A stretch of DNA of 64,000 nt from Pholis gunnellus (GCA_910591455.2 OU342820.1:4943564-5007563); one strand, 5' to 3'. Positions 12,906 to 25,950 are shown, numbered from the stretch's first letter. Numbers and translations: made by a program. Notes: generated by a model not told the origin, from the sequence alone.

Positions 12906-14637
12906 GTTTAGCTCCTTTTTAAAAGTAGCCCCTGGACTAAAATGAACGTGAATATCTTAGTGGAAACCGCGTTTGAACTCTAAACCTCCGTCTAATCCAG
13001 AAGACGAGGACACATCGCTAACATCCCTAAACTCTGAAAGCACACTGTCTAAATTCTGCTGGAATGTAGCACAACACGCTGCGTATAGATTGAAGAGCTA
13101 CAGTGTCCCACCAGAGGACAGGGTAAAGACTCGCTGAGTGTGTCATTGACCTCTCCAGAAGACGGACAACCGCATTTGACCCCCCCCCCCTCCCTCCATG
13201 CACCGCATGTGATCCGATATTGAATAGGATTGTTTCTTCAGAGAGTGGAAATAACACGGGAGGTGAACCAGAGCAGTTTCTTTTTCTTACAGTGGCTGGG
13301 AAAATCCATCGTCCTATTCAAGACACAAGCTCAAGATTCAGTATGTATTCAAATTATTTAAGATAAATGGGAAGGAAAGGAACATCGTCGGTTGTAAATG
13401 TCATCTCTGAACCCGTGAGAAGAACTCGATGTTGGAGTGATGACATTTAATTCTGTAGGTGTCACGCTGCTGATTGGGCCTCCTCGTAAGGTTTCGACGA
13501 GCGATTAGTCTGCGACCTCCCGGCTAATCAGTGTTTGGCACTGAATTAATAACAGCGTCGCCGTCGCCGCGGGGTTCGGTTACATTTTAATGAATCGGTA
13601 AAGAGACGGCTCGCCTTCAGCTTCACTTTTTCAAGATGATAATTAGGACTGCAAAATGCCACGGCTACGTGCCCGATACCAAATATTCTTCATTTGAATA
13701 GATGATGGTTCGGCAAAAGATGCTGCGGACGTTCTGATGGCAAGTCGAAAACGTTAGCTCACCCCATTTAGGTCTGACATTGAGATGGTTTGCTGTTGGT
13801 TGATCGCACTAGTGTTGTCACTTTGATTTGATGATCTCTCGATACGGATATTGAAACGATAGCACAGCAAAAACATAAGGAACGTAATGGATTAATACAT
13901 GACATCATTTTTCTTCAAATCAAATATTTTTTAAATGTATTAATTACAAAACTGTACGTGGTACGCAGCAATCTGATGTCCCCTATACTTGAGTTTAATT
14001 GATTTCTTAGCTACATATGAAACCGGATGTCACTTTTTAAACAGCTTTTTTTTTTTTTAATTCTGGTAAAACAGCGCCCCCGCTGCATATCCGTAACAAC
14101 TCGGGCGGAGTCTAGTACTGCAGCACCGGTGACGGGGAGAGGCTTCCAAAACGAAAGGAAACCCCACAACATGATAATAAATTCAGTTGAAGTAGAAAAG
14201 CTGCTTGCGTCAGGAAGACACCACAATAACCACAAAGTGCTGTGTCGAGTCAAAGCGGTTTTAGAGGAGAGAACTCTGCGTCCGTCTGAAAACACGGTGG
14301 CGTCGGGTGAGAAGAGGGCTGACTTCCTGTTTTAACTTTATTCAAAGATTTACACACAATGTCATAATAAGTTAAGCGGGCACTCAAGCCATTAGAGTAT
14401 TAGAGTGTGAAAGTATTTCATTAATTAAAGAGCAACAGATACAGAAATACTTTTTGCAATATGTGGGAGCACTGAAATTCTTGGTACTCTCCAACCAACC
14501 CCCCCAAAAAAAGTCTGGAAGTTATTCCACACTGTGCACTCCACCTGGTAGCATATTTCAATTATAAATGAAGACAAAAAGCTATCTGCAGCATATTCAT
14601 TTATTTTCAACCTAATAATTGGTATTCTATTGTTTTA
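12906..14637. other. No recognisable gene
   Basis: Unique-looking non-coding DNA with a short poly-C run near 13180 and a GC-rich patch (cgtcgccgtcgccgcgggg) near 13556-13574. No exon is recognised. Confidence 0.55.
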
Positions 14638-15066
14638 TCCCGACTCAAAGCCTATATTTGTCGCGGGGCATGGTGGAGGACTCAAGCGCAGACCAGGCAG
14701 AGTAGTGTGAAAAGAGTAATTTTAATGAACAAAATAATCCAAAAACAGACCATACAGGAATCGGCAGGGGATCCACAGAGCAGACAAGAGACGAGGGAGG
14801 AAACTCCAGCAGAACAGGGAAGACCGACGGGAAACCCGGGAACAGGACAAGCCGAACGGGCGGGTAGACAATACAAGAATCTGGCAAGGAGTGATTGAGG
14901 GGCAGGAGTTTATGTAGGGGGAAGAACAGGTGAGAGGAGTTGTGCTGATGAGGGGGAAGTGCTTGATTGGTGATCAGAGGCAGGTGAAGGGAATAGGCTG
15001 AGGGAGTGACTGACAGGTAGAGTGAGGAGGGTAGAAAAACACAGAGGCAAAGCCTAATCATGACAA
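14638..15066. repeat. Interspersed repeat of a common teleost family
   Basis: The element has a purine-rich body with phrases such as ccagcagaacagggaaga and ctgacaggtagagtgagg, and ends in aatcatgacaata. This arrangement recurs in fish genomes, where its minus strand (14645-15073) gives spurious 'proteins' such as CLLCGSPADSCMVCFWI; here too a 142-codon minus frame arises from it. Family name not assigned; no transposase or reverse transcriptase is present. Confidence 0.5.
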
Positions 15067-15345
15067 TATTCATATCATTTCCTAAAATACAACGAGTCGT
15101 GGCGCCTGCAGTCTTATTAGACCATCATTTATGAGACCAAACATATTGAAATTGGCAGACTCTGATATGTTCATGTCAAGAAGTGACATCAGGTTTTTTT
15201 TTTTTTTATATACGCACCCGCCCGACTTGTTATGAGAGCCAATCCCCTCACCGCCCCAAAAATATACATTAATCAACGATACCGACCGCCAACTTTATGC
15301 ATCATCGTAGAAGAATTATCAAGACTGAGGACTCAGAGACACAGG

Positions 15346-15351
15346 TCTCTT

Positions 15352-15429
<78 letters not shown>

Positions 15430-15790
15430 ACAGTGGGAAGATCAAGGCTTGATTAGTGTTAAAATTACTTTGTTCTTTATTGTTGAATAAAAACAGTAAA
15501 ACAAGATCCTCTGCTTCAGGGCGAGTACTGCCATCCGATATGACTTCAACTTCAATTGCTCCGTTTAAAGGGTTCAATTCAATTTCATCCAAGATAAAAA
15601 AGAAGCGATGCGGTGAACAAAGAGCCAGCGAATAGAGGAGCCACTCCTCCTGCCAGACTTCACTGCTGTTGTTCACCACTAATCAGCTTCTCTACTTTTC
15701 TTTTATAACTTCCACATCTCTCTCTTTCTCTCTCTCTCTCCTTCTTCTGTATCTCTCTGTCTCTCTCTCTCTTTCTCTTTCTCTCTCTCT
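15346..15790. repeat. (CT)n-rich microsatellites (15346-15429 and 15716-15790)
   Basis: Two imperfect CT arrays interrupted by TTT, with unique sequence between them. They could form purine/pyrimidine triplex structures. Confidence 0.95.
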
Positions 15791-15893
15791 GCTGTAGTCT
15801 CTCATCATTTCATCTCCCCCATCCTTTAGGCTGTCCACTGTCCTTGTCACTCTTTAACCACATCGTCTCTGGCTCTGAAAGCTGTACAGGATT

Positions 15894-16537
15894 TGTGTGT
15901 GTGTGTGTGTGTGTGTAGGTTGATTTATGGTAGTGTGTGTGTGTGTGTGTGTGTGTGTGTCAGTGTGTATTGCACAAACGGGGGAGTTGTTCAGCCTCTG
16001 AGTGCCTGGAAAGCGGAGAGTGGTACTTTCTTTTTTTTCCTTCCATTTTTGGCAGATTGCACTGGGTTCAGTTTTCGTGACTTTCATTCGGTTGCTATGC
16101 AACTGCAGGAAGGCTGTTTCCCAGTGAATCCATATACTAGCTTTTTACACCTCCGCTTTTTTTTCTTCCAAATGATCCGTTCATACTTTGGCTCCTCTGC
16201 CTCTCCTCTGCTGTCATCCGTCCACCATGCTGCCCCCCCCCCTCTCCTCTCTCTCCTGGTCTTGGCTCAGCTGCTGGCAAGGCTTACGGCATCCAAGGTC
16301 ACCCATACTGCGCTGACAAGTGTGTGTGTGTGTGTGTGTGTGTGTGCACTCTGTGCACATATGTGAATACCAGCTTCAGTGTGTGTTGGTTTGACACAAG
16401 CAAATGTCCTAAAGTCCTATTTGCACTTTCCTATACGTCAGCGCTTATGTATGTGTGTGTGTGTGTTTAAATCTCCTGCGGCTGTCGTCACGTTATACAT
16501 GCCTCCTGTATGTATGTGTGTGTGTGTGTGTGTGTGT
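15894..16537. repeat. Cluster of (TG)n microsatellites
   Basis: TG arrays lie at 15894-15916, 15933-15961, 16319-16346, 16452-16466 and 16508-16537. They create the apparent cysteine/valine-rich open frames in this stretch. Between them, 15962-16318 has no recognised feature. Confidence 0.95.
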
Positions 16538-16695
16538 CCTCGCGTGGCCCTCTTGTATAACTGTCCCCGGCGATAGGAGGCTCTGTGCTGGGTCAGTGGT
16601 GTCTGTCTGCAGTCACTTCAGCTGGTAAATATTGACTCTGGTCGAGGATAAAGAGCACGAGGAGAGACGTGTCACCGTAGGAGAAGGAAATGATC

Positions 16696-16718
16696 GGGGG
16701 GGGGGGGGGGGGGGGGGG
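16696..16718. repeat. Poly-G tract (23 G)
   Basis: Uninterrupted G run on the + strand. Confidence 0.97.
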
Positions 16719-17092
16719 TAAAAAGCTGCATGACGCTACTTTATCAGTAATCACTTCTACTCCCTCATCCAGGGTTCAGTCTGCTAACGTGGTCCAGAAA
16801 GACCGTCTCCGTGTGCATGTGTGCATTAGCACAGACTGGATAGGCTCCACAATGAAGGCCTTCCAATTATAAGTCACATTGTGCAGATGGACCAATGAGC
16901 TAATTGGCTGCAACAGACATGCTATTTGTTTTTTTTTATTAAATTAACAAGGAAAAGAGCAACACAATGCAAATACAATATGACACACTCAAAACAGCAT
17001 GTGTACATGTTTTAATGGAAAATAATTAGTTGTTTTCAATTCAATGGCAGTATATTAACATTCAAGGGGGAAGATAAATTATTATATTAAAA

Positions 17093-17162
17093 ATGTATGT
17101 ATGTATGTATGTATGTATGTATGTATGTATGTGTCTGTATATATATAAATATATATATTATA
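17093..17162. repeat. (ATGT)n tetranucleotide array followed by TA-rich stretch
   Basis: About nine to ten ATGT units (17093-17131), then mixed TATA repeats. The flanks are AT-rich. Confidence 0.95.
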
Positions 17163-18579
17163 ATGTATTATTATATACAAATAAAAGCATAATTTGACTA
17201 TTCATTTTTTATATAAAAAATATATATGTTTTTCACAATACCGTTTAATGGTTTATGCTACATGTGTTAGTATAATAGTCCCAGTTTCTAATAACACACC
17301 TCCTAATAAAAGGCTTAACTAATGGCAATACTCATTACGTATCACCAGAGGAATATTGATCAGTTGCAACCAATTAACTTCAGATTAAGAGCTGTAGGCA
17401 GGTTGTAAAAACTCCCAGACCCGAAAGCTTTCTCTCTCTCTAAATAGCAAGTAATTAAAACTTCTTTTTTTCCCCCTCACAGCAGTACCAGCCTGCCGTT
17501 GTTAATGAGCTGTTACAGAGTTTGAATCAATTAGATGTCAGCTCCTGATGCTCTGTTTTTATTGTATAATTCGCTGCGCTGTCATTTTTCCTACAGCAGG
17601 AAACACTGTTTCTATCACCACCTCACTCTCCGCCCATTCATCATCTTTATGTGCACTGTTGCTCAGGTCTCGCTGACTCGGTGTCCGTTCTGCTTTCTGC
17701 GTGTATATTTCTACGACGCTAACAACTTCATTCCATCATTATTATGATCACGTTAGAATCATTTTCTTTCTGTGTGCTTCGACTCTATAGACCAGCGGTC
17801 TCTCAGTGCTCGTCTTTCCTCTCTGTGTGATAAACCGGTCGCGTGGAATTTAGATGTTTTTGCTGAGTGCAGCTTTCTTCCTCTTGAGCCCCCGCAGGCG
17901 TTTCTTGTCCCCGACCGTTGTGTCTGGCGGTAAATGGTGTCAAACCTGTCCTTGTAAGGAAGCAGCAGGCGCCCGCTGAACTCTGTGCACGCCTTCCAGT
18001 CCTGAACATTTGCAGACCGTCTTTTTGTTTCTCTCTCTCTCTCTCACATCGAAGCTGATTGAAGAATCTAATCTACAGTTCTAGTTGGGGAATCTCCTCT
18101 GTCACAGGAAGATGGGATTCGTTTTTTCCATCTTTGAAACTCGAGTGAGGAGAGAACAAGCTGTCACAGATACTTGTTAGCCGTGACAATTTTTCGATTT
18201 GCAATAATTAGTCCGTGTTTTCAGTTTGTGTGGCGATGCTCCCAAGTGGCAAAAGAAAAAAATATATATAAATCAATGCTGCTTTGAGGGTTTCATTTCA
18301 TTATTTTCCAGTTGCAACCTTGAATAAATTGAAAACATTGATAACTGTTATCAGAAGCCAAGATAATTGTACTGCTTTACTTATTCTTTTTTCGATATTA
18401 CAGACATTTCTACATAATTGCCTGTTTGGTGGAGGTGCCTGATTCACCAAACTAGTCGGAAACTTGTGGAATCAATAGAGCTTGACAACAAAGTGGGGGA
18501 GAAAAACGCACACAAATGAATCAATTATAAATGTTTAGATTGTTTTTGTTTCTCCCAATTAAGCTGCATAATGTGTTCC

Positions 18580-18586
<7 letters not shown>
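17163..18586. other. No recognisable gene
   Basis: AT-rich unique sequence. Segments such as gttaatgagctgttacagag followed by tttgaatcaattagatg (17500-17540) look enhancer-like but cannot be assessed alone. Confidence 0.5.

Positions 18587-18647
<61 letters not shown>
18587..18647. repeat. (AC)30 microsatellite
   Basis: A pure dinucleotide array of about 61 bases. Pure arrays this long are highly polymorphic. Confidence 0.98.
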
Positions 18648-18648
<1 letters not shown>

Positions 18649-18739
18649 CCCTCCCACTCACTGCTGGAAAGTCACACTGAAGATCAGACATTAGTCATTA
18701 ACGGACTCATTTTGCACCAAAATCAGCTTGAACTCCTCG

Positions 18740-19228
18740 CCCCCCCCCCCCCCTGACTGTTAATCGGACACGCCCCCTCTGTTTGCGGCCCCGCAGATCG
18801 GCTTTCTGCTCCCACCGCTGACTCAGCGGTCCAGTCATACCGCTCCCGTCTCGGTTTTTGCACAGGCCCGACTTTCCTGCTGCTCTTATTTACCCAACAA
18901 TTTACCCGCCGTGGACCGAGTGGGTCTTATTAAGGAGCGGCAGGCATCACAGTGGGAGACGGACTCCACGCTCAACCAGAGCCTGAAATACCAATCAGAA
19001 GTGTCCCCCCCCCCCCCCCCCCCCCCCCCCCCTTACGATCTACTATCTGACTGTAAGGATGTGAATGCGTGTGGCAGCCATTTTTAAACACTTTTCAGAC
19101 AGCGGTAACACCCCCACTCCTTTCATCTTAGACCTATTCTAGACATCAATCAGCGGCATTTTACCAAAAAAAAGCAATTCAAATATAGTCCTGTCTGTCA
19201 AGTGATTTGGCTCGAGTCAGTAATTTGC

Positions 19229-19259
<31 letters not shown>
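18740..19259. repeat. Poly-C tracts (18740-18753, 19005-19032) and (TG)15 (19230-19259)
   Basis: C runs of 14 and 28 bases, the latter the longest homopolymer in the window, then a TG array. The intervening sequence is unique and non-coding. Confidence 0.96.
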
Positions 19260-19260
<1 letters not shown>

Positions 19261-20476
19261 AGATACTTTGCTGTGCTCGAGCCGCAGGTGCGTCTTGGCT
19301 GCGGTTCTCACCGGAAAAGATGATCAAAAAGAATCCAGATGTCTTCAGTTGGTTTTAATGAGGAGCGGAGAAAGGGGAGGATGTTTGAAGACGACTGCAT
19401 GAAAAAGTCATTTCACTCGCTCGATATTTACAGCCAGCCTTAATGGCCCACTTAATTTGGGCTCCATTTATATTCTATCCAGGCTGTTCGGCTCTTTAGA
19501 CTGCAGGTACATATGTTGGTTTGGAAAGGCTTTTTTTGGTGTTGCGTTTTAAAAAAAAACATTTTCCGGGTTCCGAGTTTACTCATCTCACCAATTCAAG
19601 CCCTGTATATAAACCATGATATGGTTTTATTACATTTTATCACTGGAGTTATTGACTTTGCAGTGGCCTAAAGACAGTTGGAAAAAAAAAGAAAATCACT
19701 TAGGATATTATTTTTGATGTCTGCCCGCCGGCAACTGCAATATTTCCGGACCCTCCGTCCGGAATTCTACCGATTGAACGCCGTCTGTTATTCTACAGAT
19801 GATTAGTGCCAGATGACAAATAGCTCTTTGCAGGAAATTTGCGAGGGTATTCTTAGGGAATAACAATAGGTTTATGGACCAGTTAAATGGAGCGTTAGCT
19901 TCCTTTCTTTCCTGTTGTAAATCTGTCCGTCCGAATGACATTTGCTAATCTGACTCCTTATTCCTTTGCGAGCATGAAAGCACTCCGTTTGTGCTCTCAC
20001 ACCAGCGAAGCAGCGCGACGCCTCTGAGGCACACTCGTCATTTTGAGCCACGCTTGATATTCCAGCATTGTCAGATTCACTGCATATAGTCTTCTTCTGA
20101 TGTCTATCGTATATTATTACAGCACCTCTTTCTCTTGTAGCTCAGCGGTGAGAGTGTCGTATCTGTCTCATACGATATCAGTGAAACAGAATTGCAGGGA
20201 GCGTTTGATCCAGCACGGTATTCTCTCCGATTTTAGTGCGGTTTCTGTGTTTTGATACCCTTCAGATAAAGAGGGGGAGAGATACGTCTGCTGGGCCGGC
20301 TATCACATGTGGGAACGCTCCAGTGAGCGTTGAACGCTGTCAGGGAAACATCCATCACACCCCACATCGGGAGCACCGCACCACACCCGACACGGGAAGA
20401 GAGCCGGGGATGTTATCCGACTTTAAGAGGCGCCGTATTGTTAATACAGGGTCGCGTCCCCGGCCTCCTTGTTTCC
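19260..20476. other. No recognisable gene
   Basis: Unique non-coding sequence with no exon-like frame. The phrase tagctcagcggtgagagtg (20138-20156) resembles a tRNA A-box, but no B-box or cloverleaf follows. Confidence 0.5.
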
Positions 20477-20513
20477 CCCTATAGTTTCATATGCACAGTA
20501 TGAAACTATAGGG
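20477..20513. repeat. Perfect 15-bp inverted repeat
   Basis: CCCTATAGTTTCATA (20477-20491) and its exact reverse complement (20499-20513) surround a 7-base spacer, tgcacag. It is not followed by a T-run, and there is no flanking gene. It is a cruciform-capable palindrome, possibly from a local template switch. Confidence 0.9.
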
Positions 20514-21011
20514 AATAGACGGCTCTGTCTCCACATCGCTCTGCAGTGCCACACACTGACTAACAAGCATGTGATCCTAATTTTACAGCCCAGTTACTTA
20601 CCAAATTTAAAAAAAGACACATGCAAGGGGAGCTTCAAAGCAGTGAAAGACATTTTCAATTATTTTCACAGATAAGTGCTCTTATCTTTTTCTGCTTTTT
20701 GAAAGTGTTTCTCGTCGTAGTAAAAGCTGGGCAGCATATTTTCCTAAATTCTGTATTTTGTCTGTTAAAATGTTGCTGAATTCAGCACATCAGAAAAGGT
20801 ATCTAATCATGAGGGGAATGTCTACAATTTCAACAAGTTTCTTCAATTTCAATTTTATTCCAGTTTTTTTTTTGGTGTGACTTACAGGCGACCGCTCCCC
20901 CCAAGCTTCCCTCCTTTAACACCTGTCTCACGCTCTCATTGGCTGCAGCCTGCTGTGTGACGTTCCTTTGAACAGCGCGCGCCGAGCAAACGCCAACTGA
21001 CCAAACGGTTT
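20514..21011. other. No recognisable gene
   Basis: AT-rich sequence, then a GC-richer patch (20885-21000). Nothing recognised. Confidence 0.5.
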
Positions 21012-21362
21012 TTATTATGCCTCCACGCCGACGACAGAAGTGGTCAGAGGCGTTATGTTTTTGCGTTGCCCGTCCGTCTCATTCTCGTCAACGTGTTGAA
21101 CGAGGCTCAAGAAAGCCTTGAGGGAATTACCTCAAAATTCAGTATTCGGTAAAAACGTCCACCTGAACTCAAGGATGAACTGATTAGATGTTGTGCGACC
21201 ACACAAAAGATGTTTTTGGCCTCAACTCAAAAATGTATTTGCTAAGTAGGACTTTTGATGAAATGATGAAATGAATCGACGACATTTCGGACGGACGTGG
21301 ATGCAAACTGCTACTTGACTGGTCGGAGGAGGCGTACGACCGCGAGGCGGTAATCCTGGTTC
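21012..21362 (+). repeat. Interspersed repeat family A, copy 1
   Basis: Shares ordered phrases with the copies at 28.7 and 31.3 kb: ...gtcagaggcgttatg, cgtccgtctcattctcgt, aaacgtccacctgaactcaa, gatgaactgattagat, then acttgactggtcggagga near the end. The flanks (cctccacgccgacgac; ggcgtacgaccgcgaggcgg) look like diverged inverted ends, as expected of a non-autonomous DNA transposon. It has no coding capacity. Confidence 0.7.
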
Positions 21363-21623
21363 AGTCTGGTATAATTGATTTAGAGTATTGTTGCACTGCT
21401 TAGGAAGAATGTCTCACACACACTTGGCTGCGTTCCCAGTTGCTTCTGCGGAGTGTGTGTGGGCGGGTTGGTGGGTGTTTTCTAGGCTCCAAATGCCATG
21501 CACGTCCAAAATCGTAGGAAAATAGATACGTGGTGAAAAAAAGCCCTAGATACGAGCACCGTAAGACCTCATCACTACCTCCTGCCAATATTGAGACAAA
21601 GCCTCAGGCAAGAGACGGTGCTC

Positions 21624-21626
<3 letters not shown>

Positions 21627-21658
<32 letters not shown>
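21627..21658. repeat. (AC)16 microsatellite
   Basis: Pure AC array. Confidence 0.97.
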
Positions 21659-21661
<3 letters not shown>

Positions 21662-23282
21662 TGCTGTTCCAGGTCAGTGTGCCAGTCTCTTTACTAGTAA
21701 AAGACGTGTCAGCAGCCGCAGAGACGATGAAAACATCAAGGTTATTGATGCCTGGAGGATTTCTTCACGTTTTTTTGGTTTTCTGCCTCATCTCTTCAAA
21801 AGTCTTCAGGTCAAAGGTCGGTGTGAGATACAGAACAACGACAGGTCGTCAGCCCACTCTCTGGCAAACCAGCCCGTAAACGCCCACCTTGACGAGTTCA
21901 AAACAATCTTAATTAAGTGAGACAGTGGAGAAATGCTGAAAACTTTAAAAAGTTGTGACAGTAAAATAAGTAAAAGGTATAAATTTGGAGTGGTACTTTC
22001 AGAAAATAAAATTTGAAGTTTGGAGGTATTACATACACAATGACACTTTTTATTTTTTGCTCTCTTGGTTGTGTCACATGGGGCACATACCTTGAATACG
22101 GAGGGCAGTTTTGCCCTTCGCGCCCCCCCCCTGAAGTCGAGAACATTAGTGTTTGCGGAGCACTGTCGGATGCTGTAGTCAGAAGGGAGACGGTATTGTA
22201 ACTGCAGGCAAAAGAGAAATAAGGAAAAACAACGTGTTCTCTATGCTGTTTGTGGCACTCGTTCCTACTTTAAAAATGTCACAGATATATAGTCTTTACT
22301 GGTTATTTTAACAACTAACAATTTCTCATTTGATCCTATTGCCTCTAAAACATGTAGCGCACCACTCTAAATGGCTGTACGATGATATAAAATAGCATTA
22401 GCTGTGATATAGGATTTCATTTTTATTGCCTAATTCCCATGTTCACCCAGTGCAGCTCATTGATTATTTTAATAGTTTTTTGGACAACGGAGCTCTATGG
22501 CACAGACTAAATGGATACTACTCAGCACAAAAGGCTTTGGATACACAGACAATACTTGTTATTTCGACAATATAAAAACTGTCAGCCTTATCCTTGAATG
22601 TCTTAAATCAAACGTTTGAAGAGAAATGAAATCGCAAATATTGCACATCTCTAGAACCACTCGTCCACCGGCCTCCTTGTTCTGTTTTCCATCCAATACT
22701 TTTCTTTTTCTCACTTTCCAACAGCCAAATGGTCAGTAGTTTTGGCGATGAATGGCCTTTTTTTTCCCACGTTCACACGGCCAATTTGGCAGCCAAACGG
22801 GGCTCTTTTGCAATCTGACACTCGCACTATATTCTTGGTAAACCATTGGAAGCAGCCTGTCACTGTAGATGGTGAAGAAAGGAAGTCTTATCTTATTCCT
22901 CCTGCTTACAGAATGATACATATTGAACATAACGATCCCTGCTTCTATCTTCCTTCATGAGATTAATCTCGGTGTGTCTCTCATATGGCGTTTCCTGCTG
23001 CCGGTTAATTAGTCCCTCTCCCGAGCTCTCATTTGTTTGGAAGTGGTGTCCTGGAGGTGCTGTCGTTCCTTCAGTAGTCTTTTTTTTTTTTTTCGCAAAT
23101 TAGAAGTGAAAGGAGGAGAAAGCGAACAGGTGTGTGTGGATGTGCGAACCTCGACTTATCACACTTTAGTTACCAAGGTGACACATTGGTGGCAAGGCCC
23201 CTTCTTGGAATTTGATTGGCCCTCCAATGGTGCCCTTCCAACCAATGTCAGATGGTAAGTAGTTGGCCTTTTAGTATTGTAG
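21659..23282. other. No recognisable gene
   Basis: Non-coding. Two stretches (22790-22880 and 23150-23260) contain similar wording about 400 bases apart (ccaatttggcag; ccaatgtcagatggtaagta), perhaps an old repeat, but borders are unclear. Confidence 0.5.
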
Positions 23283-23400
23283 AGAAACAAAAATGACCAC
23301 AAAATGACAACAAAGAGAGACAAAACAACCATACATTAATGTAAGACGACAACATAGAGATACAACACGACTAAAGAAACAGACAAAAAACAATGAAGAC
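23283..23400. repeat. Degenerate tandem repeat of an ACAAAATGACCAC-type unit
   Basis: Diverged units (aaaatgaccacaaaatgac, aacaaagagagacaaaacaa, agatacaacacgactaaag) follow one another. Such arrays are common in fish genomes. Confidence 0.6.
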
Positions 23401-24695
23401 AAAGATAACCAGTCTTGACCCCCAATTCTAAAGTTTTTAAACCTGCCCCTGGTGGGTTGAAGTACACCTTGCTTACATTGAATATATGAGTTGTGTGAGT
23501 GTAGGTGATTTTATGCACCTGCCTGTCCTTTTTACTGTTAATGTATGGACAAGTGGTGCTCACGGAGTTAAGAGGGCTTAAAGCTCACACGGGCAAATGG
23601 AAGGTATTCAAATAAATAGGTTGACTGCGAGCCTAAAGAAATGTTCTGGAAATAGAGGACGGACCTTGATTCTGTTGGTTGCCTCCACTTGTGTGTGCAT
23701 GTCTTGAGGACGAACATACCCGTTTGTCTATATGAGGAGTACAAAGAGAGGTGTGTGTGTGTGTTGCGTGTGTGTGACAGACCCAACCCAAGAGCAGCTT
23801 GCACAGATGGAGGAAGATTAACAGGGTGTGTGCATGTGTCTGTACATTTTGTACATTCAAATGTGGGTTGCCAACAATAGATTTTCCCATCCAGCGGCCG
23901 ATTTGCATACCGAGCAAGAACTGTAGCTTTTGTTGTTGCAGAATGAATTCAATGCATTAGAGCATTCGCCTCCGTCGCCCCTACAGAGCCATTGTGGCAT
24001 GCAGGGACACCACATCACTGCTCACTGTTGCTTTATCATTGTGAATCACTTTTCTTGTGCAACACATCCAGGGTGTGTTTTTTTTTTGACAACATAGGAG
24101 AAATCCACCATTAGTATGCATGTAAATGCTACCAAGAGCCATCACAGCTTGACGGATGTTCTTAGCCACGATTATTTCTCCTGATCCACACAGTAAGTGC
24201 TTTACCACTCCTGATGTACCTCACCGCTGTATCCGTTAAGATCAACACCCAGCCCCATCATGACTCTGACAAAGAAGCACCCATGTTAAAATTCTCTGCT
24301 CGCCCTCCGTCCTACCTCTTGCATTATGCATTGCGTCACGCCTCTGCACTGTGTTGCTTTTAGGGCAGGGTTGTTTTAAGCTTCCATCTGTTTATTTCAT
24401 GTCTCTTATCTGGGTCCCGTGCCAGATATGCTAAGTCAAGGGCAACTGGACTTGCCTTAAGTTATTTGAACTCTCGTCCAAAAGGCTTCTTCGGTTCTGG
24501 TTGACCGGTGGGCATTCAACCTCTGTAAGGATCTGACAAAGATGTTCGTAAAATGAAGGACGGGCTTTAAATGCCTGGGATTCCCCCGCCAGTCTATCGG
24601 CATTGATGAAGCCTTTCAGACAAGAGGCAAAACGTACAATCTTGGCAAAGTAGCCCAGATGTCCTTTACCCTAGCTGCATCCTCCATATCCCGCT
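23401..24695. other. No recognisable gene
   Basis: Non-coding sequence with a short TG patch at 23750-23777. 24430-24530 resembles a known fish low-copy repeat, but I cannot confirm it. Confidence 0.45.
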
Positions 24696-24842
24696 GGGGG
24701 GACCTGAGGTATCCCCTGGTTATATGGGATATGTAGTTCTCTCCGGGTTGTTCTGGGTCTGCCCTGAGGGTCTCCTGCCTTCGCACTTCATCTAACCCTC
24801 ACTCGGCAGCTAGGCCTCAAGATGCTTGAACTCCTTAACCTG
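24696..24842. mobile_element. Probable LINE-derived fragment
   Basis: The wording (tatgggatatgtagttctct, gggttgttctgggtctgccc, then a ctgagggtctcctgcc phrase) matches a phrase I recall from the internal region of common fish non-LTR retrotransposons. The fragment is short and has no intact frame, so family and strand remain uncertain. Confidence 0.4.
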
Positions 24843-25575
24843 GGTATAGCAGCGTGTTCGCGTTACAGACGGAGCGACCCAACAGCACCCCATGGTTTCA
24901 GGCTCGGGGGTGTTGACTCTCTCTGCGGCGACTTCATACTGGTCTCTCAAATGGTCCAAGTGGAAACTACTTCATATGCCTCAAGGAACCAACAGTTTCA
25001 TTTATTTGAAAAGGACGTCTACTGGTAGTGCAGCTTCTGACTATTATCTCTCCGAAGGGACGGCAGAAGAACAAAGAGCAACATCATTACAGCGCTGCAG
25101 AGCCTCTTAGTGAGATGGTCAGAGTGGATAATTGGGTCATTAAAATGTGACTTTTACACGGGAGAATGCTCCTCATTTCCCATTTGCACCAGACAGTTAA
25201 GATTGGTTTCTTTTAACCGTGACCATGATCTTTCCCTAACCTTTACCGAGTGGTTTTTGTGTCGGAACCTGAGCTAATATCAACCACTGTAGTGGCAGAT
25301 CAGAAAAACAGTCCGTAAATAATTGTTATCTGTTGCTAGTGGCGGGTCCACCACTTCAACTACTGATTGCAATGCCGTGCCATCTTGTACAGACAGTCTT
25401 GGCACCCGGACGATTAGTCCTATCCTTTGTGGATCCCCCTGACTAGCATCACATTTGTGGTTCAGAGGGAAACATCTGCGACAGATATTAAACGTACGTT
25501 CGAATGACCTTCCCTTTAGCGCCACCATGAGTGTGGCACATTGGCTTTTCATCGAAATATCTTGACACATATTAG
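24843..25575. other. No recognisable gene
   Basis: Non-coding. Later parts (25200-25575), including a gcgccaccatgag phrase near 25520, may be further diverged pieces of family B. Confidence 0.45.
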
Positions 25576-25780
25576 AAAGGTTGCTGAGAAATTTGGTTCT
25601 GATATTTATGGTCCCCAAAGGATTACTTGTGCTTTGATCCCCTGAACACTCAAGTAGCTCACTCCTCGAACATCAGCTCAAAATTTCAATTTGTCCAATA
25701 CTTTGATTTACAACCAAATACAGTTTGGTGCTGATTAGCAAATGTTGGCATGCAAACATGCTAAACTCAGGATACTAGAA
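25576..25780 (+). repeat. Interspersed repeat family B, copy 1
   Basis: Contains tggtccccaaaggattac, ttgatcccctgaac, caatttgtccaatacttt, and the ending gctgattagcaaatgttggc then atgcaaacatgctaaactc. The same ordered phrases recur at 29.2 kb and, reversed, at 50.3-51.2 kb. It is a non-coding teleost repeat; class not determined. Confidence 0.65.
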
Positions 25781-25891
25781 AGGTATCGCAATACCGTGCC
25801 ATTAAAAAGGTTTTGACACCCCATTTTATTAATTCAGGTACTTTTTAGAATGACCGTGTTTTAATAAGAGCCGTAAGTTATTTCCTGGAGG

Positions 25892-25894
<3 letters not shown>

Positions 25895-25947
<53 letters not shown>
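25895..25947. repeat. (GT)26 microsatellite
   Basis: A pure array of 53 bases. Confidence 0.98.

Positions 25948-25950
<3 letters not shown>

Noticed and set aside
14645..15073. 142-codon minus-strand hydrophobic frame
   Set aside because: Arises from a multi-copy fish repeat whose antisense gives such frames; no conserved protein family.
20130..20200. Possible tRNA gene (tagctcagcggtgagag)
   Set aside because: No B-box, no acceptor stem and no cloverleaf could be drawn.
24892..25110. Open frames near 24.8-25.1 kb as a gene
   Set aside because: Two overlapping frames on the same strand with no domain, next to a LINE-like scrap.
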